Of a DNA stretch of 64,000 nt, positions 11,598-20,330 are shown in pieces (the first letter of the stretch is position 1; each line of letters begins with the position of its first letter). The stretch covers positions 29,097,858 through 29,161,857 of the forward strand of contig NC_084835.1 of assembly GCF_033115175.1 (NCBI RefSeq), in the 5' to 3' direction. The notes below the pieces were generated by a model. The model saw only the letters and a program-made list of their open reading frames with translations. It was not told the origin of the DNA and searched no databases. The DNA comes from Lepus europaeus (lineage: Eukaryota; Chordata; Mammalia; Lagomorpha; Leporidae). A program made the position numbers and the translations under genes.

Positions 11598-11751
11598 TTT
11601 TGACAGGCAGAGTTAGACAGTGAGAGAGAGAGACAGAGAGAAAGGTCTTCCTTCCATTGTTGGTTCACCCCCAAAATGGCCGTTATGTCCGGAGCTACGC
11701 CGATCCAAAGCCAGGAGCCAGGTGCATTTTCCTGGTCTCCCATGCAAACAT
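11598..11751 (-). repeat. 5'-truncated CSINE, antisense
   Basis: Only the 3' half is present on the minus strand: from 'gggagaccaggaaaatgcac' through 'ttttgggggtgaaccaacaa' and the CT-rich part to an A8 tail (T-run at 11594-11601). A target-site duplication 'ccaagaatttt' is perfect at 11587-11597 and 11752-11762. This is therefore a genuine 5'-truncated insertion and not a later deletion. Confidence 0.9.
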
Positions 11752-12177
11752 CCAAGAATTTTAAAATGACCTAAGTAGAGAAATATACTCTATTCAAGAA
11801 CTGAAGTTCTCAGTATTGTCAAGATGTCATTTATCCCTCTAACTGACCAACTGAATCAATGTAATACTATTCTAAATCCCAATAGACTTACTGTAGAAAT
11901 TCACAGGCTGACTCTAAAATTTAAAATAATATGCAAAACAACTTTGATAAATAACAACAAGGTTGGAGAACTTAGACTGCTGATTTCAATCTTCTAGCAA
12001 GTCAGAGTAATCAATAAAGTTTGATAATGACACAAGTAGTTAGAGGGAAACAGAACAGAAACAGACATCCATACATATGGTCAATTTATAACATAGGCAA
12101 AGTGACTTAACAATAGGAGATCTTTTCAAAAATCATGCTAAAAAAACAGATTTCCTTAATGAAAAAAAAAAGAAAAG

Positions 12178-12562
12178 AAAAACTATAGAAGATGGCGGAA
12201 TAGGGAGGGAGCTAACTGATCATCCAGGAAAAGATAGTTTAATAAAAGTGGAGGTACTGTAGTCTCAGGGAAGAGTTAGGGAAAAAACTGCAGAGGAAAC
12301 TTCCAGAATTAGAGGGAGACGGTGGACCAACGTGTGGGACACGGGCGCCCACGGCTCGGGACTCCAGCTGCTGAGTCTACGCACCAGCGCTGGAAAGGGA
12401 GATAATTGAAAATGAATCTTGATGTGAATGGGATGGGAAAGGGAGTGGGAGATGGAAGGGTTGCAGGTGGGAGGGAAGTTATGGGGGGGGGAAAGCTGCT
12501 ATAATTCAAAAGTTGTACTTTGGAAATCTATATTTATTAAATAAATGTTAAAAAAAAACTAT
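12178..12562 (+). mobile_element. L1 with 5' UTR joined to 3' UTR (internally deleted), with target-site duplication
   Basis: The 5' end 'agaagatggcggaatagggag' (YY1-like 'aagatggcgg') starts at about 12187 and 5' UTR sequence continues to about 12403. It then switches to L1 3' UTR ('taattgaaaatgaatcttga'), which runs to the poly(A) at about 12551. The 3' part matches the independent L1 3' end at 26627-26784. The direct repeat 'aaaaactat' lies at 12178-12186 and 12554-12562. Both ORFs, over 5 kb, are missing. The 5' half aligns with the L1 at 1222-1450. Confidence 0.85.
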
Positions 12563-12748
12563 CAACCCCTATATCATATCCTGAACAAAAATTAAGATGA
12601 AGCAGCTCATAGACCTAAAAATGTAAGAGCCAAATGACACTTTATAGTTTTTCAAGTATGGAGTAGGTGAATATTTCTTGATAGGAGAAAAGAAAAATGA
12701 GTTCTGGGGAAAACCAACAAAATAGAATTCATAAAAATTAGAAACATC

Positions 12749-13083
12749 GGGGCCAGCGACGTGGCTCAGTAGGCTAATCCTCCGCCTGCGGCGCCGGCAC
12801 ACCGGGTTCTAGTCCCGGTCAGGGCGCCGGATTCTTTCCCAGTTGCTCCTCTTCCAGGCCAGCTCTCTGCTGTGCCCAGGGAGTGCAGTGGAGGATGGCC
12901 CAAGTGGTTGGGCCCTGCACCCCATGGGAGACCAGGAGGGGCACCTGGCTCCTGGCTTCGGATCAGCGCGGTGTGCCGATAGCAGCACGCCGGCCACGGC
13001 GGCCATTGGAGGGTGAACCAACAGCAAAGGAAGACCTTTCTCTCTGTCTCTCTCTCTGTCCATTCTGCCTGTCAAAAAAAAAA
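12749..13083 (+). repeat. Young CSINE2-type copy
   Basis: This full-length young-type copy has head 'ggggccagcgacgtggctca', T-arm hairpin 'accgggttctagtcccggt', the extra 'cagggcgccggattctttcc' segment typical of the young group, a CT-rich region and A15. The target-site duplication 'aaaaattagaaacatc' is perfect (12733-12748 and 13084-13099), which argues for recent insertion. Confidence 0.95.
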
Positions 13084-13779
13084 AAAAATTAGAAACATCT
13101 GCACTTCAACAGTTACCAGTAAAAAGTTAAAAATTAGGATACATCCTGGAGGAAATACTCATAATACATATGTCTATTAAATTATTTGCAAACAGAATAT
13201 AGAAAAACACATAAAATTAAATGATAGTAAAATTAACAGTCTAATAAAAATAGGTAGACATTTAAACATACAATTCACACAAGTAGCTATACAAACGACT
13301 GATGAGGATATCCATTAGTATCCTTTGTTATGAAAGAAAATCAAACCCACATAGAGATACCACTACCTACTCCAGAATGGTTGCAACTTAAAAGCCTAAC
13401 TATTAGTAGCACGGATTACTAACAACAATATTGAACAATCTGGATAACTGATGGCAATATCAAATGATGTAACAAATTTGGGAAGCAGTTTGGTAGCTTT
13501 TTATGAAGGTAAGCACCCACTTATCACATGATCCAGAAGTTATATTCCTAGATAGTTACCTGGAAAAAAAATGTATTTTCCACAAAAGGCCTTGTATGCA
13601 ACTATCACAGAGGCTTTAGCTGCAAGTAAAAAACTAGAAGCAACTCTGTATCTATCAACAGAAGGGATGAATAAACTGTCACATAGTCACACAATGAAAT
13701 ACTGCTCCTCAAGAAAAAATAATCTAACTCTGATTCATGTAACAATGTGGGCAGATTTCAAAAATACTAATAATATATA

Positions 13780-13800
13780 CTAATAATACTAATATATATA
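13780..13800. repeat. Small (TA)/(AATACT) simple repeat
   Basis: The stretch 'aatatatactaataatacta' followed by 'atatatata' is a short degenerate simple repeat at the end of the ancient L1 piece. Confidence 0.6.
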
Positions 13801-13999
13801 TTTGCTAACTTCATAAAACTAAACACTTGTATATAGACTTGTGTAAAGACTTGTGTGTTTTACCCTATGTAAATTATACTTTAATAGAGGGGGGGGTAGG
13901 GTAGGAAGTATCACTATGTTCTTAAATCTGTATATATGAAACACATCAAATGTGTATAACATAAATAAAATTTTAAAAATTATACTGTAATAATAAAAT

Positions 14000-16900
14000 G
14001 AATGAAGTATGTAAACTCAACTGTCATAGTAATTGAAGCAAATGTAAATGGATTAAATCTTCTCATTAAAAGACAGGGACTTGCAGGTTGGATTTAAAAA
14101 AAAAACACAAATTTAGCAATGTGCTATTTACAAGAAAAACATCTAATATAGAAGAACAAATAAAATTTCAAGTTAAAAAGATATTAAATAGAACACCAGG
14201 CAAATATTGACCAAAAAGATTTAGTGTACTCCTATTAATTTTAGACAAAATTGATAATAAGCTGTAATTATTACTAGAAAGATAAAGGTTGCACTACGAA
14301 ACTAAAAAGAGCAATTGGCTATTAAAATAAACCTCAACAAATATGCACTTGATAACAAAGAGTACATAGAGCAAATATCCTTGCGCAGGGGCCATGCTAA
14401 TCTTCTCTATATCGTTCCAGTTTTAGTATATGTGCTGCCGAAGCGAGCACATAGAGCAAATATCAATCATTACAATAAGAAATTGGCAAATACATAATCA
14501 TAGTGTGAATTTTATCATACCTTTTTCAATGACACAAAGAAAAGCAGATAAAAACTCAGTGGGTAAATAGAAGTCTTGACATTATTATTAAAAGATTTAT
14601 TCTAATGAGTACCTACTTAGCCATACACACACACACATATGAAGCATCTGCCGCTGCCATTACAGTCAAACATATATCTAATATAAACAGAAAGATAAAC
14701 ATATAATAAGGCAACTATCAAAGTACTAATATCTACAGACTATATCCTCTGCCTTGAATATAATTAATTCAGACACTAATAAGAAAAATAAAGTCAAATA
14801 TTTTGAAATTTAAAAAGAAAAATTTCCAAATAATTCATGGGTTACAGAAAAAACTAACAATTTAAAATAGAAAATGATAAACTGTTTAGGAATTAAATAT
14901 ATGTAAAGGGATACATCCAAGTTGGGATTTATAAAGAATGAAGAAATAATGAAGAATGAAAATGAAGGGGCCATGAATCTAATTTAACACTGGAAATACA
15001 ACTGTGAAAGAAAACGTGGATGGCAGAAGCAAACCTTGATGAAGCAAAACAAATGACTTGAAAACTAGAAGCTCCCTAAAGATGAAACTCTGACAATACT
15101 GATAAAGAAAAAAAGAAAATAATCAGCAACACTTAAAAATCAAAATTAATATAGAATTTAAAACAGTGGAGGCTTAAAATTTCTAACAATCTATGTGTAA
15201 TTTTATTTCAATACATTTGCTATTTCCTAGACAACTATATCTTCACAAAATGGATTCCAGAAGAAATTTTAAAAACCTGAAATGGAACTAAAACCACTAA
15301 ACAGAATAAATCAGCATTAAAAACCTATACATAAATAATCAACAAAACCCACTAGGGTCAGATAGTTTTACAAGTTTTACCAAAACCTCAAAAAACCAAT
15401 CTCAATCTTGTGCAAACCTTCCCAGAAAGTATGTAAAGATTATTACTTAGCTTTCCACTAAACTTATGAGGCTAATGTAATATTTAGTCAGAATAAGACA
15501 TGAGCACTATAAAACAGGAGAACGTGGATGAAAAAAATCTAAGTAAACTATTACCAAACAAAACTGAATAAAATTATTCTGTAGCAATATTTGGATCATT
15601 TCAGAAATCCAAGATTTGATTAACATTGGAAATTTTATCAATACAATCTTCACATTTACAGATTAAAGCACAGAAGTTATACAAGGATTTCAACAACATC
15701 AGCAAAAAGGGGTTTGACAAAATCCAGTGCATACACTGAATAAAGCATCGTTACACAGTAAGAACAGGAAAAGGAATCCTTACACGAGAAGAGTAAACTA
15801 AAAGAACAAAAATCTGGCATCACATGTACTGAAAGAGTATTAAAGTAATTCCTTTACAGCAGGAGGAAGATGGAGACACTCTCTTCTACTCTTTACTTAA
15901 TATAATTCTTGTGCTATATAATAAGGCAAGAAAAGTATAATGCCTAGATACTCCTTATGTATTCATGTAGACAAGCCAAAGAACGAATAGATAAATGATT
16001 AGCATTAGTAAGAAAGTTCAGCAGGTTTACTGAATACAGTAAGATATACTAAATTCAATTATGCTCACAAAGTCAAGCAATCACAACAGGGGTATTCTCC
16101 AGAACTTGAAAAATTGATTTTAAATCTGTGTGATGGGGGAAAAAAGACGATTTTGAAAAAGAATATAAGAGCTTTCATATCCTTAAGATACCAAGACGTC
16201 CTAGAGAGTTACACTTATTAAAACAGCCATACTAATTGGAATACAATAAAATTAGTGACAGAACTGTATCCATCCATGTAAATATATGAACTTGGAATAA
16301 TTTCATAAGCAGAATTTCAAATCTTGTTCACTGGATAAACCATTCATTCATTACTTGGGGCTGGAATGACTGGCTATCCATAGAAAGAATGATAAGATTA
16401 GAACCTGATTCAATCGGAGTTGGGGGATGGATTTTATAAATATTTACATCATACAAAAATATATATCCAAAATCTAGCATAAAACATACGCAATTCATGT
16501 GACATCAGAGATTGAACAGTCAGAATATACAAACAGCTCATTTGAGTAATAGAGTGACAGCTAACATTAGAGAAAAGCAAATAATGAAAATTAGCAGGTT
16601 CTTCACAGAAAAAAATTAGCAATATATGTGAAAATTTGCTTTCAATCTCTTTAAAAACCAGGACATGCAAATTAAAATGGCATCTTACCATTCCTCTTTT
16701 TTCAAATGCTTCAAAATTTGAAAATACCAAATATAGAGAAGACTGTGGGGACATGGGAACTTAAATATTGCTGTGTGGGACAAACATTTTGGAAAAGAAT
16801 TTGGCAACATATACTAAATTTAAAGATGAAGATGACATAAGACCTAGCACTTCTATTTTTAGGAATATGCTCTGGAGAAATTCTGGCACACAGTCAATAT
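14000..16900 (+). mobile_element. Ancient L1M ORF2, long decayed copy
   Basis: Endonuclease-region words appear at 14030-14200 ('aagcaaatgtaaatggatta', 'ttaaaagacagggacttgca'), and mid-ORF2 words at 14820-15120 ('aaataattcatgggttacag'). The RT region lies at about 15300-15740 ('actagggtcagatagtttta', 'ggggtttgacaaaatcc'), and the C-terminal part at 16650-16900 ('aggacatgcaaattaaaatg'). The order is collinear with an L1 ORF2 read on the + strand. It is a separate copy from the one ending near 13830, because the EN region restarts here. A U6 pseudogene sits inside it. No open frame remains. Confidence 0.7.
14377..14450 (-). pseudogene. U6 snRNA pseudogene, 5' 74 nt, tailless
   Basis: The minus strand from 14450 to 14377 matches U6 snRNA nucleotides 1-74 without gaps: it starts 'gtgctcgcttcggcagcaca', continues through 'gaagattagcatggcccctg' and ends '...cgcaaggat'. 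I count two substitutions, in the segments read on the + strand as 'ctctatatcg' and 'ttccagtttt'. The 3' third of U6, including the U-rich end, is absent and there is no poly(A). A perfect 16-bp direct repeat 'acatagagcaaatatc' flanks it (14364-14379 and 14449-14464), overlapping the insert ends by 2-3 nt. U6 is the spliceosomal catalytic snRNA; this copy is a retroposed, non-functional fragment. Confidence 0.95.
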
Positions 16901-16936
16901 TCTCTTTTATCCTTGCCCCTTGTCATGTCCATAATA

Positions 16937-17034
16937 CCAGAGGAGGAGGACTAGAAGGAAGAAGAGGAAAAGGAAGGGAAGAAGGGAAGGAGGGAGGGAG
17001 GAAGGAAAGAAGGAAGGAAAAGAAAAGCAAACCA
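16937..17034. repeat. GA-rich (GGAA/GAAGG) microsatellite
   Basis: Purine-only tract of GGAA, GAAGG and GGGAGG units on the + strand. It interrupts the 3' region of the ancient L1. GGAA arrays can bind ETS-family factors (general knowledge), but nothing here shows that. Confidence 0.85.
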
Positions 17035-17089
17035 AAAAGAAACCTTCTGAATTGTCCCTTGGTGGAGAACTGGACGTTACAGTGAATGC

Positions 17090-17390
17090 ATGCACATATC
17101 TGTCACATACATTTATTTCTTGAAGTTACTATTTAGTGAAGAAAGCTACAAATTACTAGAGGATATGTATAGCATGGTGAGTATATTTATACTACATATT
17201 ACACACAGAACATATTCAGAATAAATAAAACATGTTCTGAAGTCTGCTTCACCTTAAAGATGTTTATTACTTTTAGTGAACAAAGGAGGGACAGGGGATC
17301 AAGTAGGGACCTTTATTTATAAATGTAATGTCTTATTTCTGAAAATATAAATATCTGAAACTCATGTTAATATGTTAACATCTCTATGAT
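17090..17390 (+). mobile_element. Probable 3' UTR of the ancient L1
   Basis: AT-rich sequence with 'gaagtctgcttcaccttaaa' and 'tttatttataaatgtaatgt' follows the ORF2 remnant in the same orientation. It is likely the 3' UTR, but I see no terminal poly(A). Confidence 0.4.
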
Positions 17391-17599
17391 CCATAATTTG
17401 TGCCAGGCACTGTGGAATATATTAATGTCATTAATCTGACAATTATTGAAACATTATATGATAATATTTTCTGTTAGTATTTACTTTAATAATTTTGAAT
17501 CTCACAAAATCATGATCTATATTGCCGTTATGCTGGTCAAATAATGACAACTGCATTCAAAATGATGACCAAATCAGCTCCAAGAACCTGATCCTGGAC

Positions 17600-18560
17600 T
17601 GAACACTTCATGATCCTTGAAAAGAAGTATGGATGGTGACAGAAGGCCATTCATACACAGAATCAGGACAGAAGCACCCCAGGTAGATGGAACTGCATAT
17701 ACAAAGACTGACACAAAGATGACCTAGCATATTTAGGTCCACAATGGAGACCATGGGTGTACAGGGCGTGTAGTCAAGCAGAGAGGTGGCAGGGGAGCTC
17801 AGAGAGGCAGGTGGAGGCCAGACCACACAGGCCCTGGTAAGATACGATAGTAGCAAACCACAGAGAGTTTTAAGCAGGTGAGTAAGATTTTGACTTCCAT
17901 CTCTAAAAGATCACTCTAGCTTTTAAGTAGAAAATAAACCAGAAGAAGAAAAGAAGTAGGAAGATCAGCTTGGGATGAGTGGAGGTACTGGGATAGACAT
18001 GACAAGAGATGATGGTGGCATGGACCATGAATGTAGCAATGGAAAAGAAGTAGTGAGCTATGCTGCAGAAGTAGAGCCAACTAGATTCCGAAACCAGGAA
18101 CTAGGCCTCCCATGAGGGTGGCTGAGACCCAACTACTTGAGCTACCTCCTGCTGCCTCCCAGGTGCATGTTAGCAGGAAGCTGGGGAGCAGAGCTGGGAC
18201 TCAAACCCAGACACTCCAATGTGAGACGTGAGTACCCAAACCCAGTGTCTGAACTACTAGGCCAGTACCCTGTCCCAAGTAGTCATGTTTAATAGATAAA
18301 TGAGTGGAATTCAAAGTTCTGAGACAGGTCATAACTGAAGATATGAATGTGAGAGTCAATGGAATATAGACAGTATTTACAGACACAGACAGGATAAACT
18401 CACTCAGAGCAGAGTATAGAGAACCCAGGACAATTCCTAAGGTGCTCTAGGAGTGTGAAACTTTAGGAAAAAAGCTAAAGAAGGTGGGGAAAAAAACTAT
18501 GAAACTCAGCGGTCAGAGACAAGCGAGGAAAACCAGTAATCTACAATGCAACTATGACAA
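17600..18560 (-). mobile_element. L2 LINE fragment, antisense, split by an old CSINE
   Basis: On the + strand this reads as reverse-complemented L2: 'cacacaggccctggtaagat', 'gagttttaagcaggtgagta', 'aaaagatcactctagctttt', then 'gagatgatggtggcatggac'. After the CSINE come 'gagtcaatggaatatagaca' and the 'agagaacccaggacaattcc' region. No CR1-like RT frame is open. Confidence 0.65.
18078..18276 (-). repeat. CSINE, old, antisense, 5' portion
   Basis: The minus strand starts 'cttgggacagggtactggcc', followed by 'tagttcagacactgggtttg', 'ggagtgtctgggtttgagtc' and 'cacctgggaggcagcaggag'. The 3' CT-rich part and tail are not seen. It interrupts the L2 fragment. Confidence 0.65.
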
Positions 18561-19694
18561 TTAAGAGATTTGTATAACACTCCATACAAATTCTCAAATT
18601 CTTTTCTCATACTTCATTCAACCTTCAGGCTTAGATTCAGTGGATCCTGGAGTCTGGGGATAATTTGCCCATCAAGCCAGGGGCTCACTATATACTGGTC
18701 CAGGTAGAATAGCAGATGCGTCAGAAGAAAGCAGACCGGTAGTTCCTGAGTTCTTTTCCAAAAGGAGATGGCGGAACACTTGGAGTTGCGAATTGGTTCT
18801 GAAACACACGGTTGTCCAGGTGGTGTGCGTGCACGCTGGATAAAAGCAATGACTGGGAGGACCCATCCTGGGTTCAAGAAGAACAAATGCTGCCAATTTC
18901 AATTGATTTCTCTTTCAAAGGTGTTACTAAATATTAGAAAACCCACATGTGACCTGATGAAAAGGAAGAGTATCATACAATGGCACTCACTCATGTCCAG
19001 ATGTTTTTAGAGTTTCCCTAACAGATCCAATGGATAGCTTCAAAGAATCCGATGTAAATGGGAAGAATTCTGTCTCTGGGTGTCCTGTGGAGCCCATAAG
19101 TGAGTATTCATTAAGCCCTCAAGAGTGCACCCCAGGGTGTAGGGGATGTGCTGTTATCTGCTTTGTCGTCCTCAGGTACCCCTTGAGGGTAACATACCAC
19201 CATGGCCTGCTGGGACAGCAAACTGGCAAAGAGACCCTGAACATGGGACTTCCCAGTCTGGAGGCTCAATGCAGATTTTTATGAAGTGCTCTACAGAGAT
19301 TCCTAGTCTCCACCAGCATAAAGATGGTATAGTGTGGCAGCAATGTGGGCACCAAATGTCTGGGATACAATTCATTGTCCAAGGGCTCCATCCCCTAAAT
19401 CTTGTAGTTGCCAAATGGTTCTTGTTAAATTTGTCTCTTGCTGCCCCTATTCCTGTCTCTGTGTTTAAGGGACATGGTAAGAGTTTGTGAGGGCAAAGAT
19501 GAGTCTTCGGCTAACACGCATGTGCAGTGTGTTTCAGGCATGAAAATGAAGTACTGTTCTGGCATGCAGTCAGTCTAGTTTCAAAACTGAAAACTAAGAG
19601 CATAAAGGGTGATCACCCACCTCCTTCGAATGGATAGTCTGGGGATATTCTGAAGGTTCCTTTCAATCTCTGGACTTCTGAGTGCACACATTTG
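18560..19694. other. Unassigned stretch
   Basis: No gene or repeat recognised. Short + strand frames at 18768-19010, 19030-19284 and 19146-19490 have no domain and overlap one another in different frames. Base composition is nearer 45% GC than in the L1 block. Confidence 0.4.
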
Positions 19695-20330
19695 TTGTTC
19701 CTCACCATACCTTCATTTATCCTACAAATTCAGCTGAGCACCATTCTAGGCCCTATGTATGGATACAATGTTGAACAAGCTAGTTCAAAATCCCTGGTTT
19801 TGTTTGTTTTTTTTTTTTTTTTTTTTTTTTTGGACACGCAGAGTTGGACAGTGAGAGAGCGCGACAGAGAGAAAGGTCCTCCTTCCGGTGGTTCACTCCC
19901 CAAATGGCCACTGCGGCCAGCATGCTGCACAGATCCAAAGCCAGGAGCCAGGTGCTTCCTCCTGGTCTCCCATGTGGGTGCAGGGCCCAAGGACTTGGGC
20001 CATCCTCCATTGCCCCCCCCCCCCCGGGCCACAGCAGAGAACTGGACTGGAAGAGGAGCAACCAGGACAGAATCTGGCACCCCAACTGGGTTTAGAACTT
20101 GGGGTGATGGTGCCGCAGGCGGAGGATTAGCCAAGTGAGCCGCGGCACCGACCCCAAATCCCTACTCTTGTAGGGTGCACATTCTAGTAAGAGAACAAAT
20201 GACCACGACCATTTCAGAATGTGAGAAATGATGAGAAGGAAACATGTTGAAGGGTTTTCCTGTGACTTGATGAGACAGACATCCCTTAGCTAGAGAAACC
20301 TGGGAAGGCAGAAGAGCCTGTCACCTAAAT
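19695..20330 (-). mobile_element. L2 3' end, antisense, split by a CSINE
   Basis: The left part 'ctgagcaccattctaggccc' and 'aatgttgaacaagc' joins across the SINE to 'tagggtgcacattctagtaa'. This is the familiar reverse complement of the L2 3' region ('gagctt/gcacattctagt'). Confidence 0.6.
19796..20155 (-). repeat. CSINE2-type, antisense, with long tail and poly-C run
   Basis: The minus strand starts 'ggggtcggtgccgcggctca' and runs to a poly(A) tail of about 27 (T-run at 19804-19832). The duplication 'aaatccct' flanks it (19788-19795 and 20156-20163). A 13-C homopolymer at 20013-20025 replaces the usual 'actgcactcccgggcc' part of the element. Several frames of 80-148 codons cross this copy on both strands; they are translations of the SINE. 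Confidence 0.93.

Larger units (their letters stand above)
11763..13830 (+). mobile_element. Ancient L1M ORF2 3' part and 3' UTR, triply interrupted
   Basis: Segments 11763-12177, 12563-12732 and 13100-13830 read in order as the C-terminal part of an old L1 ORF2 and its following region. Examples are 'tgaatcaatgtaatactatt', 'gttggagaacttagactgct', 'aggtgaatatttcttgatag', 'gagataccactacctactcc' and 'acaatgaaatactgctcctc'. Insertions are a 5'-truncated CSINE at its left edge, an ends-only L1 (12187-12553) and a young CSINE (12749-13083). No frame survives. Confidence 0.7.

Noticed and set aside
19692-20138. 148-codon + strand frame and 134-codon minus-strand frame
   Set aside because: Both cross the CSINE at 19796-20155; the Phe run and Lys run are the poly(A) tail read on each strand.
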